A DNA stretch of 64,000 bases from Verrucomicrobium sp. BvORR034 (GCF_000739635.1 NZ_BATQ01000041.1:156126-220125), one strand, 5' to 3'; numbered from the stretch's first letter, positions 16,978-25,552 are shown. A program made the numbers and translations. The notes: generated by a model not told the origin, from the sequence alone.

Positions 16978-16992
16978 GCACTGGCTGTGCCA
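16978..16992 (-). promoter_or_regulatory. Sigma-54 promoter for the porin gene
   Basis: On the minus strand: TGGCAC-AGCCA-GTGC. The invariant GG and GC are correctly spaced, with one mismatch in TTGC. Predicted start near 16966, about 19 bases before the ATG. Confidence 0.7.
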
Positions 16993-17048
16993 TGAGATTT
17001 AAGGTGCTGGGTGTGAACATGTTGCGGTGATGTTGAGGGCCGGTCTGC

Positions 17049-17067
17049 CTGCCGCGAACGCAGCAGC
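17049..17067 (-). promoter_or_regulatory. Candidate activator site for the porin promoter
   Basis: Minus strand GCTGCTGC-GTTC-GCGGCAG, a variant of RTTGCTGC-N4-GMAGCAY, about 92 bp upstream of the predicted porin start. Confidence 0.4.
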
Positions 17068-17224
17068 GGTGTTCATGTCATGCTGGAGGATCAGCAAAAT
17101 GGCCGCCCGTGCTTCCGGTTGTAAGGTTGCTACCTGAAACCCTGCGGCCTGTCTTCCTGATCCGGGGACGAGTTGGCTCAATGAACCGTGTGGGATGTCC
17201 CTTCCCTGGTGAAACTGCTTCCGC

Positions 17225-17243
17225 GTTGCTGCGCTGGCAGCAG
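17225..17243 (+). promoter_or_regulatory. Candidate activator site upstream of sfnB
   Basis: GTTGCTGC-GCTG-GCAGCAG, about 170 bp upstream of the predicted sfnB start, in the 500-bp divergent region between the porin and sfnB. A shorter relative (GTTGCTG-AGG-CAGCATC) lies at 17408-17424, downstream of the promoter. Confidence 0.5.
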
Positions 17244-17377
17244 CCGGGCACCGGGGCCATTGCCACGCATTGGAGAGATGCCGGTTATTTTGGGGTGTTG
17301 CGCGATTTTACAATAGGCTCAGTGTCAGGAGGTTGATAGGCACGCGCGATGGTGGCTTGTCTCCCGCACGGAGACGC

Positions 17378-17392
17378 TGGCACGGTCAGTGC
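17378..17392 (+). promoter_or_regulatory. Sigma-54 promoter for sfnB and the transport genes
   Basis: TGGCAC-GGTCA-GTGC. GG and GC are correctly spaced, with one mismatch in TTGC. Predicted start near 17404, 47 bases before the sfnB ATG. Confidence 0.75.
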
Positions 17393-17450
17393 AAAGAAGG
17401 CAGGGCGTTGCTGAGGCAGCATCTGAACCTGCATCCCCCCTTCCTCTATC

Positions 17451-18710
17451 ATGAGCACAACACAGAACCGCCACGTACCGGGCCCGCGTCTCGGTGTCTC
17501 CGGAGTCCCGCGTCCCACCACGCCCGCACACATCATCAAGGATGACGCCGAGGCCATTGCGGTCGCGGAGAACCTTGCGGCTGAGTTTGTCAAAGAAGCC
17601 TCCCTGCGTGACCGGGAGCGCAAGTGGCCTGTGGAGGAGCTGGATGCCTATTCGCAGAGCGGACTGTGGTCCATCAATGTGCCGCGGAAGTTTGGCGGGC
17701 CGGAGGTTTCCTACGTCACGCTGGTCAAAGTGATCGAGATCATCTCGGCGGCGGACCCTTCCATTGGGCAGATCACGCAGAATCACCTGGGCGTGGTCGC
17801 CGCCATCCGCACGGTGTCTGATGAAGCGCAGCAGCGTCTGCTCTTTGCGGAAGTGCTGGCAGGCGTGCGTTTCGGCAATGCGTTCTCGGAGTTCGGCTCC
17901 AAGCGCGCGGTGGACTTTGAAACGCGCTTCACCGATCCGGGGCCGGACTTAGACCACGTCATTGTGAATGGGCAGAAGTTCTACTCCAGTGGGGCGCTGC
18001 TGGCGCATCTGGTGCCCATTGTCGCGCTGGATGTGGAGGGACGCGCCTGGTATGCCATAGCGGACCGCAACGCCCCCGGGCTCACCGTGATTGATGACTG
18101 GTCGAGCTTTGGCCAGCGCACCACGCTGAGCGGCACGGTGATCCTGGACGACGTGAAGGTGCCCAAGGCCTATCTCGTGCCGGGGTACAAGGGGTATGAC
18201 CACCACACGGCCGACGGGGCGATCTTCCAGATCATCCAGGTCGCGGTGGACACGGGGATCGCGCAGGCGGCCATCGACGACACCGTGGCCTTTGTCCGCT
18301 CCAATGCGCGGGCGTGGGTGGACAGCGGGCTGGAGCGCGCTTCGCAGGATCCCTACACGATCCAGGCCATCGGTGACCTCACGTTGCGGCTGCATGCGGC
18401 GCAGGCCCTGCTGGAAAAGGCTGCGCTCGCGGTGGACAAGGCGGTGGCGGAGGCCACGGAGGAGAACGTGGTGAAGGCCCAGATCGCCGTGGCGGAAGCC
18501 AAGGTGCTCAGCACAGAGATCGCCATTGCCGCGACCAACAAACTCTTCGAGCTGGGCGGGACCCGCTCCACGCTGGAGGTGCACAACTTTGACCGTCACT
18601 GGCGGAACGCGCGCGCTCATACGTTGCATGATCCGGTGCGGTGGAAGTACGCGATTCTTGGAAATTACTTCCTCAATGGCGTGAACCCGCCGCTCCACGC
18701 CTGGAGCTGA
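17451..18710 (+). CDS. sfnB: SfnB-family sulfur acquisition oxidoreductase (acyl-CoA dehydrogenase fold)
   Basis: 419 residues with the acyl-CoA dehydrogenase three-part layout: an N-terminal helical domain (about 35-140), a middle beta domain with the flavin strand region (GNAFSEFGSKRAVDFETRF), and a C-terminal helical bundle ending RHWRNARAHTLHDPV. The last motif is shared with DszC/SfnC-type flavin monooxygenases rather than true acyl-CoA dehydrogenases. SfnB proteins are known from sulfate-starvation loci, but the exact reaction is not settled. It heads an operon with three ABC transporter genes; the next ATG is 13 bases after its stop. Confidence 0.88.
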   Translation: MSTTQNRHVPGPRLGVSGVPRPTTPAHIIKDDAEAIAVAENLAAEFVKEASLRDRERKWPVEELDAYSQSGLWSINVPRKFGGPEVSYVTLVKVIEIISAADPSIGQITQNHLGVVAAIRTVSDEAQQRLLFAEVLAGVRFGNAFSEFGSKRAVDFETRFTDPGPDLDHVIVNGQKFYSSGALLAHLVPIVALDVEGRAWYAIADRNAPGLTVIDDWSSFGQRTTLSGTVILDDVKVPKAYLVPGYKGYDHHTADGAIFQIIQVAVDTGIAQAAIDDTVAFVRSNARAWVDSGLERASQDPYTIQAIGDLTLRLHAAQALLEKAALAVDKAVAEATEENVVKAQIAVAEAKVLSTEIAIAATNKLFELGGTRSTLEVHNFDRHWRNARAHTLHDPVRWKYAILGNYFLNGVNPPLHAWS

Positions 18711-18723
18711 GCCCCTCCGTGAC

Positions 18724-19650
18724 ATGAGCACCGAATCCCTGGCCGCCCCCGTGGCGGCCCCTCATAAACCAGCGCGCGCGGCCCTTCCCCTTCGCAAAGA
18801 GCCGGGTGCCGGTCCTGCTGCCCTCAGGCTCGAGGACATCACGCTGTCTTTCGGCGGCGTGGTGGCTGTGTCCAATATCGACATGAGCGTGGAGCCGGGT
18901 GAGATCCGGGCCATCATCGGTCCCAACGGCGCCGGCAAGAGCTCCCTCATCAATGTCATCAGCGGCGTGTACCGGCCAGACCGGGGGCGGGTCTGGATTG
19001 GCGGGCGCTCTTACGCCCAGGTGCCGACACAAAAGCTGGCGAGGCTGGGCGTGGCGCGGACGTTTCAGAACCTGGCCCTCTTCCGGGGCCTCTCGGTGTT
19101 TGACAACATCGTCACCGCCCGGGTGTTCGCGCGGCGTGCGAATTTCATCGAGCAGATGATCGGCCTGGGAAGGGCGCGGCGGGAGCGGTTGGATGCCCGG
19201 GAGCGGACGGAGCGCATCATGAGTTTCCTCGATCTCACCGGCATCCGCCACACGCTGGTGGGCACGCTGCCCTATGGTCTGCAGAAGCGCGTGGAGCTGG
19301 CCCGGGCGCTGGTGGCTTCCCCCCAGATCCTGCTGCTGGACGAACCCATGGCGGGCATGACCCTGCCGGACAAGCGCGACATGTCCCGCTTTGTGCGCGC
19401 GGCGCGGGATGAGTTTGGCATGACGGTCATTCTCATTGAGCACGACATCGGGGTGGTGATGGGACTGTCCGACCGCGTGACCGTGCTGGAGCACGGCCGC
19501 AAGATCGCCGATGGCACACCTGCCGAGGTGAAGGCGGACCAGGCCGTCATCGATGCCTATCTGGGTGTCGTCCATGAGGGCGATGAGGAGGAACCGGCGG
19601 CGTCCTCCGGGAGCGGCAGGAGAGTTTCATCGAACGGCGGCTTGCGTTGA
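18724..19650 (+). CDS. LivG-type ABC transporter ATP-binding protein
   Basis: 308 residues, one nucleotide-binding domain: Walker A GPNGAGKSS (from residue 66), ARTFQN Q-loop, LPYGLQKRVELARAL signature, LLLDEP Walker B and IEHD switch His. The ARVFARR insert region and long helical segment before the signature match the LivG branch of branched-chain amino acid importers. An unusual extra N-terminal stretch of about 33 residues and an acidic C-terminal tail flank the domain. Setting between sfnB and the permeases argues for uptake of an organosulfur compound rather than an amino acid (inference). Confidence 0.88.
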   Translation: MSTESLAAPVAAPHKPARAALPLRKEPGAGPAALRLEDITLSFGGVVAVSNIDMSVEPGEIRAIIGPNGAGKSSLINVISGVYRPDRGRVWIGGRSYAQVPTQKLARLGVARTFQNLALFRGLSVFDNIVTARVFARRANFIEQMIGLGRARRERLDARERTERIMSFLDLTGIRHTLVGTLPYGLQKRVELARALVASPQILLLDEPMAGMTLPDKRDMSRFVRAARDEFGMTVILIEHDIGVVMGLSDRVTVLEHGRKIADGTPAEVKADQAVIDAYLGVVHEGDEEEPAASSGSGRRVSSNGGLR

Positions 19651-19671
19651 CCCGCCCACATCATTTGCTTT

Positions 19672-20568
19672 ATGGATCATACGGAACTGCTCTTTTTCAC
19701 AGAGGTGCTCGTCGGCGGCCTGCTCTCCGGGGTCATGTACTCGCTCGTCGCCATCGGCTTTGTGCTCATCTACAAGACCTCTGGCGTGCTGAACTTTGCC
19801 CAGGGCTCGATGGTGCTCTTCTCCGCGCTCACGTTTGTCAGTCTGGTGGAGCGGGCCGTTCCCTTCTGGGTGGCCTTGCTGGCCACCTTTGCGTTGATGG
19901 TGCTGCTGGGCTTGAGTATTGAGCGGCTCGTGCTGCGGCCGCTGGTGAACAAGCCGCCCATCATCCTGTTCATGGCCACGCTGGGGCTGTCTTACATGAT
20001 CGAAGGCGCGGCGCAGCTTGCCTGGGGCACGCAGGTGCATGCGCTGGAGCTGGGCATCGAAGATCTGCCGTTGGAGATTGCCGGGGTTTTCATCAGCAAG
20101 TTTGACCTCTTTGCCGCAGCCATCGCGGCTGCGATGGTCACCGGGCTCACGCTCTTCTTCCAGTACACCCGCGTGGGCCTGGCCTTCCGGGCGGTGGCGG
20201 ATGATACCTTTGCGGCCTATGCCGTAGGGCTGCGTTTGCCCCGGATCTGGGCCACGGTGTGGACCGCGGCGGGCTTTGTCGCCACGGTGGCGGGCCTGCT
20301 GTGGGGCGCGAGACTGGGCGTGCAGTTCTCCCTGTCCCTCATCGTGCTGAAGGCGCTGCCCGTGCTCGTGCTCGGCGGGTTTGATTCCATCCTGGGGGCC
20401 ATCGTGGGCGGCCTGATCATCGGCGCGGCGGAGAAGCTGGCGGAGGTGTATCTCGGCCCGTATGTCGTCGGCGGGATCGAGAGCTGGTTCGCCTACGTCA
20501 TCGCCCTGGGCTTCCTCCTCATCCGGCCCTCCGGCTTGTTCGGCCAGAAGCCGGTCGAGCGTGCCTGA
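19672..20568 (+). CDS. LivH-type ABC transporter permease
   Basis: 298 residues with about eight hydrophobic segments. Family signatures include the N-terminal GLLSGVMYSLVAIGFVLIYKTS, LNFAQGSMV, and the cytoplasmic coupling region FRAVADDTFAAYAVGL, which contacts the ATPase. The end, FGQKPVERA, is also typical of LivH. It pairs with the LivM-type permease 44 bp downstream to form the membrane channel of the importer. Confidence 0.9.
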   Translation: MDHTELLFFTEVLVGGLLSGVMYSLVAIGFVLIYKTSGVLNFAQGSMVLFSALTFVSLVERAVPFWVALLATFALMVLLGLSIERLVLRPLVNKPPIILFMATLGLSYMIEGAAQLAWGTQVHALELGIEDLPLEIAGVFISKFDLFAAAIAAAMVTGLTLFFQYTRVGLAFRAVADDTFAAYAVGLRLPRIWATVWTAAGFVATVAGLLWGARLGVQFSLSLIVLKALPVLVLGGFDSILGAIVGGLIIGAAEKLAEVYLGPYVVGGIESWFAYVIALGFLLIRPSGLFGQKPVERA

Positions 20569-20570
20569 TT

Positions 20571-20595
20571 TGATCTGATCTGATCTGACCTGACT
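20571..20595 (+). repeat. TGATC pentanucleotide repeat between the permease genes
   Basis: (TGATC)x3 followed by TGACC and TGACT, directly after the LivH-type stop codon. A short tandem repeat that could slip, altering the spacing between the two permease genes. Confidence 0.6.
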
Positions 20596-20612
20596 CCTGA
20601 TCTTCCTCCGCC

Positions 20613-21650
20613 ATGTCCTCCTCTGTTCTTTCCTCGGTCCCTGCCGCCGCACGGTTGTCCCTCCCTGTCTGGGTGGGGCCGCTCATCACCCTCGGCATCG
20701 CCTTCGGCGTGATCCCCTTTGTCGGCACCAGCTATCTTTTCGATGCCATTCTGACCCCCTTCCTGGCGCTGTCCCTGGCGGCGCTGGGGCTGAACCTGCT
20801 CACCGGTTACGCCGGGCAGCTCTCGCTCGGCACGGCAGCCTTCATGGCCGTGGGGGCCTTTGCGGCGTACAACTTCAACCTCCGGGTGGAAGGGCTGCCT
20901 TTTGTGATTTCCATCGGGCTCGCCGGGCTCTCTGCGGCGGTGGTGGGGATCTTCTTTGGCCTGCCCAGCCTGCGGCTGAAGGGCTTCTACCTGGCCGTAT
21001 CCACGCTGGCGGCGCAGTTCTTTGTGCAATGGGCGCTGACCAAGTTTGACTGGTTCTCCAATCACAACCCCTCCGGCGTCATCGATGCACCGCCGCTGGT
21101 GCTCTTTGGCATCACGTTCGGTGGCGCGGTGGGACGCTATCTGTTCGCCCTGACCGTTGTCACGGCCGTCACGCTGCTCACCCTGCGCCTGCTGAACACG
21201 CAGACGGGGCATAACTTCATCGCAGTGCGGGATCATGAACTGGCTGCCCGGGTCATCGGCGTGCCCGTGCTGCGGACCAAGCTGCTGGCCTTTGCCATCT
21301 CCTCCTTCATCGTCGGCGTGGCCGGAGTGCTCTGGGCCTTTGCCTATCTGCGCACCGTGGAGCCGCATGGTTTCAACCTCGACCGTTCCTTTCAGATCCT
21401 TTTCATCGTCATCATTGGCGGCCTTGCGTCCATCCGCGGCGCGTTCTTCGGCGCAGCGTTGATTGTGGTGTTCCCCCTGGTGCTCTCGCGTGTCGGCAGC
21501 TTCCTGCTCGGGAGTTATTTTGACTCCGGCGTGTTGGACATGAGCCAGCGTATCGTCCTGGGCGTCCTCATCATCGCCTTCCTCATTCTGGAACCGAGGG
21601 GGCTGGTGGCGTTGTGGGATCGGGTGGTGCGGGGAGGTAAGGCGCGGTAG
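20613..21650 (+). CDS. LivM-type ABC transporter permease
   Basis: 345 residues, about nine or ten membrane segments. The LivM signature ALGLNLLTGYAGQLSLGTAAF lies near residues 53-73. The coupling motif FIAVRDHELAARVIGV is the ATPase-contacting loop, and the ending (LEPRGLVALWDR) is usual for the family. It completes the channel with the LivH-type protein. The matching second ATPase and binding protein follow at 23202-25427, after an inverted repeat and a methyltransferase-like gene. Confidence 0.9.
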   Translation: MSSSVLSSVPAAARLSLPVWVGPLITLGIAFGVIPFVGTSYLFDAILTPFLALSLAALGLNLLTGYAGQLSLGTAAFMAVGAFAAYNFNLRVEGLPFVISIGLAGLSAAVVGIFFGLPSLRLKGFYLAVSTLAAQFFVQWALTKFDWFSNHNPSGVIDAPPLVLFGITFGGAVGRYLFALTVVTAVTLLTLRLLNTQTGHNFIAVRDHELAARVIGVPVLRTKLLAFAISSFIVGVAGVLWAFAYLRTVEPHGFNLDRSFQILFIVIIGGLASIRGAFFGAALIVVFPLVLSRVGSFLLGSYFDSGVLDMSQRIVLGVLIIAFLILEPRGLVALWDRVVRGGKAR

Positions 21651-21668
21651 GTGGTTTGTGGGTCAGTA

Positions 21669-21924
21669 GCTTCGGAGCTCAGTGGGCAGTGCGTCAGTGC
21701 GTCAGAATGAGGTGGTTTGGGTGTGCTGGGAGATGTGACGCTTCCTCGAACCGTCGGAGGCGTGTAAGGGGAATGTGCGACCGTCCCTGAGCCGCCTAAA
21801 GGCGGAACTCCAACCCTGACGCGACACCACTCATCGTCCCAAGTTGCTTCCCGCTGTTCACGGCCAAACTACCCACCCTCTGACGCACTGACGCACTGCC
21901 CACTGACGCACTGGGCTCCGAAGC
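21669..21924. repeat. Long imperfect inverted repeat with CAGTGCGT octamers
   Basis: The left arm (21669-21706) and right arm (21879-21924) begin GCTTCGGAGC and end in repeated GTGCGTCA units. The right arm carries one extra 8-base unit. Arms enclose about 170 bases with a small hairpin (GCCGCC/GGCGG near 21792) and no gene. It lies within the 474-bp gap 21651-22124, after the LivM-type gene, and could act as a folded mRNA element or be a mobile repeat. Confidence 0.65.
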
Positions 21925-22124
21925 GTTGTGCCACCAAAGACCCTTCGTCAAGACTGACCGCATTTCCCCAAACAAATTCCTATTGACCCAGTGGGGTATT
22001 CTGGTGGAATATTCGAGAACTGACCCTGCCAAGGGAAGAGGCACTCACCGCCTGGGGCTCACCGGAACACAAGAGGCCACTGGCACCGCCGGGCGGTTTG
22101 CCGCCCTCCAACCTCTCTGTCTGT

Positions 22125-22871
22125 ATGCCCTTGTCCAAGCTTCGTAATCTGCTGCGCCGTCCTGCCGCCCACCGCGGAAGCATCGCTCTGTCGTCGGCGC
22201 TGGAGGAGGGTGACGAGATCGACCTGCCGGAGCCGGGGCCAGCCAGGGGGCCTCTGACGGAGCAGGAGGCGCGGGTGGTGGCGGAGTTCGCCGCGCACCT
22301 CCCCAGTCTGAGCAGAGGCCGTGTGCTGGATCTGGGCAGCCCGGACGGGCGCGTGGGGCTGCAGGTGCTGAAAGGGTGCGAGGAAAGTGCCGTCACCTAT
22401 GTGCATCCCTGCTGGGACCGCGTGGCGGATGCCCTCATCTCTGTGGGCGAGGAGCTGCGCCGCCAGCCCGGCCAGCGTTCCCGCATGAGCTATCACGTGA
22501 GCCAGCTCACCGCGCTGGATGTTTCTTTTGTTTCGTATCATCGTTATCTGACCTGGGTGGGGGCGGGGGACTGCCTGGACCAGGTGGTGTCTGGCGGAGA
22601 GGCCACGTGGAGCAGCCGCACCCGGGCCTCACTGGAGGTGCTGTTGGAGTGGTATGCTGGTCTCACCTGGAACCATCCCCAAGTGCAGACCCGCCTGCTG
22701 CTGGGTGTGTCCGACAGCGATGCGGGCACCCTCGCTGCCCTGGCCAGCCTGCATGGGCTGGAGGTGAAGGCCTCACACGTGCACCCGGGTGCGGTGGCGG
22801 TGTTTGAACTGCATCACCGGTTCATGGAAAGCCTCCGCGGCACTGCGGAGATGAAGGCGATGGCTGCCTGA
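22125..22871 (+). CDS. SAM-methyltransferase-like protein of unknown role
   Basis: About 248 residues from the ATG at 22125 (an upstream ATG at 22098 is possible). Motif VLDLGSPDGRVGLQVL resembles the glycine-rich motif I of Rossmann methyltransferases, with Ser-Pro-Asp in place of the usual GCGxG. No clear catalytic motif follows. It sits between the permeases and the binding protein of the same transporter, in the same orientation. That hints at a link with sulfur metabolism, but a function cannot be assigned. Confidence 0.55.
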   Translation: MPLSKLRNLLRRPAAHRGSIALSSALEEGDEIDLPEPGPARGPLTEQEARVVAEFAAHLPSLSRGRVLDLGSPDGRVGLQVLKGCEESAVTYVHPCWDRVADALISVGEELRRQPGQRSRMSYHVSQLTALDVSFVSYHRYLTWVGAGDCLDQVVSGGEATWSSRTRASLEVLLEWYAGLTWNHPQVQTRLLLGVSDSDAGTLAALASLHGLEVKASHVHPGAVAVFELHHRFMESLRGTAEMKAMAA

Positions 22872-22991
22872 GGGCCGCCGTGTGCCGTCTCCACAAATGA
22901 CAAGCCTGCTGGGGTTTTTACGTTCGAGTTCTAGGAAACAATTGAGCGGGCCGGTGGAGAACTACGGCTGCGGGAGCAGCGATGCTGAAGG

Positions 22992-23010
22992 ATTGCTGCG
23001 TGAGAAGCAC
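22992..23010 (+). promoter_or_regulatory. Candidate activator site upstream of the binding-protein gene
   Basis: ATTGCTGC-GTGA-GAAGCAC, nearly the same as the ssuD site, about 170 bp upstream of the predicted start. A second dyad, GCTGC-GGGA-GCAGC, lies at 22967-22980. The 22872-23201 gap otherwise holds no gene. Confidence 0.5.
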
Positions 23011-23144
23011 CTGGCATGGGGGATGAAAAGGACCGGGTGCCATCAATGAATGCCCCGGTGAATTTTTTCATGCCGGATATCCGACTCACTTTCTGGAGGT
23101 TGGGGGAAATGCATTGGGATGAGGCGTCGGCGTAAAGCACGGGT

Positions 23145-23159
23145 TGGCACGGTCAGTGA
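23145..23159 (+). promoter_or_regulatory. Probable sigma-54 promoter for the binding-protein gene
   Basis: TGGCAC-GGTCA-GTGA. The first 14 bases equal the sfnB promoter, but the usually invariant C at -12 is A, so activity is less certain. The ATG follows 43 bases after the element. Confidence 0.5.
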
Positions 23160-23201
23160 TTAAGAGAGGCGTGCTTGATAAGAAGCAAACCAGATCGAAC
23201 C

Positions 23202-24566
23202 ATGAAGACCACAGCATTCCTCAAACCGCTGCGTCACGCAGCCCTCGGTGCCGCGCTGGCGGCCATTGTCGGTGCCTCCCCTGCAAAGGCGGATGAGCAG
23301 TTCTTCCCCCTCCAGAGTTACCGCGTGGGCCCCTATGCGGCTGGCGGCACCGGATTCTTTGGCGGGTTTATCGATTATCTCAACCTCGTCAACACCCGCG
23401 ATGGCGGCGTGAATGGCGTGAAGCTCACGTGGGAGGAAGGGGAGACCCAGTATGAGGTGGAGAAGGGTGTGGAGGTGTATGAGCGGCTCAAGAGCCGCCC
23501 GAACATCGCTGCCTGGACGCCCCTCTCCGTGGGCATCGCTTATGCGCTGATTGATCGCGTCACGGAAGACAAGGTGCCGCTCACGACCATCAACCACGGC
23601 CGCACTGACTCCACCGACGGGCGCGTCTTCCCGTACATCTTCCCGCTGCTGCTCAATCCCTACAGCGAGACCTCCGGCATCGTGAACTACATTGCCACCC
23701 GCGAGGGCGGAACGGAGAAGCTCAAGGGCAAGAAGATCGTGGTGCTCTACCACGGCTCTCCCTATGGCAAGGAAACCATCCCCATCTATGAACTGCTGGC
23801 GGAGAAGTACGGGTTCACGGTGCAACAGATCGAGGTGCCGCACCCCGGCAATGAACAGCAGTCCCAGTGGCTCACCATCCGCCGGGTGAAGCCCGACTAC
23901 GTGGTGCTGCGTGGCTGGGGCGTGCAGAACCCCGTGGCGCTGAAGACCGCCCAGAAGACCGGTTTCCCGGTGAACAAGATCATCGGCAACGTGTGGTCGA
24001 ACTCCGAGGAGGACGTGATCCCCGCGGGCGATGCCGCCAAGGGCTATGTGGCCATCACCACCCAGGCCTCCGGTGCGGAGTACCCCGTGGTGCAGGAGAT
24101 CGTGAAATCCCTCTATGACAGCGGCAAGGGCAACCTCCAGGACAAGAAGCGCATCGGCAGCGTGTACCATAACCTCGGCATCGTGAATGGCATCCTCAAC
24201 GTGGAAGCCATCCGCATTGCCCAGGCCAAGTTTGGCAAGCGCACACTGACCGGTGATGAAGTGCGCTGGGGCTTCGAGCACCTGCAGCTCTCTCCGGAGC
24301 GTGTGAAGGAGCTGGGCGCAGAGAACCTCTTCCGTTCCATCCACGTCACGTGGGACAACCATGAAGGCAACGGTTATGTGAAGTTCCAGCAATGGGACGG
24401 GAAGAAGTGGACGCCGGTGTCCGACTGGATCGCGCCTGACTGGGCCCTGCTGCGGCCGATCATTGAGAAGTCCTCCGAGCAATATGCGAAGGAGAAGGGT
24501 CTCAAGGTCCGCACCAAGGAAGACGTGGACAAGGTCAACGGACCCACGGGTGTGGCCAAACAATAA
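23202..24566 (+). CDS. Periplasmic substrate-binding protein (LivK-like, type 1 fold)
   Basis: 454 residues. A signal peptide (LRHAALGAALAAIVGASPAKA, cleavage before DEQ) precedes a two-lobed type 1 binding protein, with the family elements GGFIDYLNLVN, a hinge region NHGRTDSTDG and KKIVVLYHGSPYGKE. It would deliver substrate in the periplasm to the LivH/LivM-type channel. The ligand cannot be read from sequence; neighbours suggest a sulfone, sulfonate or related compound. An upstream TTG at 23175 is rejected because the ATG at 23202 gives a proper signal peptide. The second ATPase starts 18 bases downstream. Confidence 0.88.
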   Translation: MKTTAFLKPLRHAALGAALAAIVGASPAKADEQFFPLQSYRVGPYAAGGTGFFGGFIDYLNLVNTRDGGVNGVKLTWEEGETQYEVEKGVEVYERLKSRPNIAAWTPLSVGIAYALIDRVTEDKVPLTTINHGRTDSTDGRVFPYIFPLLLNPYSETSGIVNYIATREGGTEKLKGKKIVVLYHGSPYGKETIPIYELLAEKYGFTVQQIEVPHPGNEQQSQWLTIRRVKPDYVVLRGWGVQNPVALKTAQKTGFPVNKIIGNVWSNSEEDVIPAGDAAKGYVAITTQASGAEYPVVQEIVKSLYDSGKGNLQDKKRIGSVYHNLGIVNGILNVEAIRIAQAKFGKRTLTGDEVRWGFEHLQLSPERVKELGAENLFRSIHVTWDNHEGNGYVKFQQWDGKKWTPVSDWIAPDWALLRPIIEKSSEQYAKEKGLKVRTKEDVDKVNGPTGVAKQ

Positions 24567-24584
24567 GCAAACACCGGCCAGCCC

Positions 24585-25427
24585 ATGAGTGAGGCAGCGT
24601 CATCATCACAGGGGACCGGTCCAGCACCGGCCCCTTCACCCGCCCCGGAAGTGCATCTCGTGATGGAGGATGTCGAGGCGGTGTACAACCACGCCATCGT
24701 CGCCCTGCACCATGTGAGCCTGACCGTGAGGAAGGGCGAGATCGTGGCGCTCATCGGGGCCAACGGCGCGGGCAAAAGCACCGCGCTCAAGGCCGTGTCC
24801 AATCTCCTGCCTGCACTCCGCGGGCAGGTGACCGCCGGGCGCATTCGCTATGAGGGGCGTGATGTCTCCCGCACCAGTCCGGCGGATCTCGTCCGCCAGG
24901 GCCTGGCGCAGGTGCTGGAGGGCCGTCATTGCTTCCGCAGTCTCACGGTGGAGGAGAACCTCCTCACCGGCGCTCTGGGGCATGGCTACCGGCGTCGCAA
25001 GCTGGCCAGTGCCCTGGACCGCATCTATGACATCTTTCCCCGTCTGGCGGAGAAGCGCCAGACGCTCGCGGGCCTGGCCTCGGGCGGGGAGCAGCAGATG
25101 ACGGCCATCGGCCGGGCCCTGCTCTCCAAGCCCAGGCTGCTGGTGCTGGATGAGCCCTCCATGGGATTGGCTCCTCTAACCGTGCAGAGCATCTTCCGCA
25201 TCCTGAAGCAGCTCAATCAGGAGGAGGGGCTCTCCATCCTGGTGGCGGAGCAGAACTCCACGGTGGCCCTCCAGTATGCTGATCATGTGACCGTGCTGGA
25301 GGCGGGCGTCACCGTGCTGGAGGGGCGCGCAGAGGAGATCCGGCGTCGTGATGACATCAAGTCCTTCTACCTGGGCGAGGCCCCCGCTGGCAGCCAGTCC
25401 CGGCCTGAAACCCTCGCGGGAACGTGA
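24585..25427 (+). CDS. LivF-type ABC transporter ATP-binding protein
   Basis: 280 residues: Walker A GANGAGKST, the LivF-specific VLEGRHCFRSLTVEENLLTGA region, SGGEQQMTAIGRAL signature, LLVLDEPSMGLAP Walker B, and VAEQN in the switch region. It is the second ATPase of the five-component importer, next to its binding protein and separated from the other three genes by about 2.9 kb. Confidence 0.9.
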   Translation: MSEAASSSQGTGPAPAPSPAPEVHLVMEDVEAVYNHAIVALHHVSLTVRKGEIVALIGANGAGKSTALKAVSNLLPALRGQVTAGRIRYEGRDVSRTSPADLVRQGLAQVLEGRHCFRSLTVEENLLTGALGHGYRRRKLASALDRIYDIFPRLAEKRQTLAGLASGGEQQMTAIGRALLSKPRLLVLDEPSMGLAPLTVQSIFRILKQLNQEEGLSILVAEQNSTVALQYADHVTVLEAGVTVLEGRAEEIRRRDDIKSFYLGEAPAGSQSRPETLAGT

Positions 25428-25446
25428 GGGGCCCGTTTTCCGCCAC

Positions 25447-25465
25447 GTTGCTGCTCCAGCAGCAC
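25447..25465 (+). promoter_or_regulatory. Candidate activator site upstream of sfnG
   Basis: GTTGCTGC-TCCA-GCAGCAC, about 123 bp upstream of the predicted sfnG start. Part of a GCAGCAG-rich stretch that continues to about 25490. Confidence 0.5.
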
Positions 25466-25552
25466 TTAGGCAGCAGTTTCTGTTGCGGTCGATTCACCAC
25501 CAAAAAGCCTATAAATTATGCAATCTGCTCACTGTCAGCATGTTAACTGCCT

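Noticed and set aside
22084..22104. Another sigma-54-like element before the methyltransferase-like gene (TGGCACC...TTTGC)
   Set aside because: The distance between GG and GC is several bases too long for a -24/-12 promoter.
23160..24563. A 467-codon minus-strand frame
   Set aside because: Antisense to the periplasmic binding protein, which has a signal peptide and family motifs. Its composition is rich in His, Leu and Val as usual for shadow frames.
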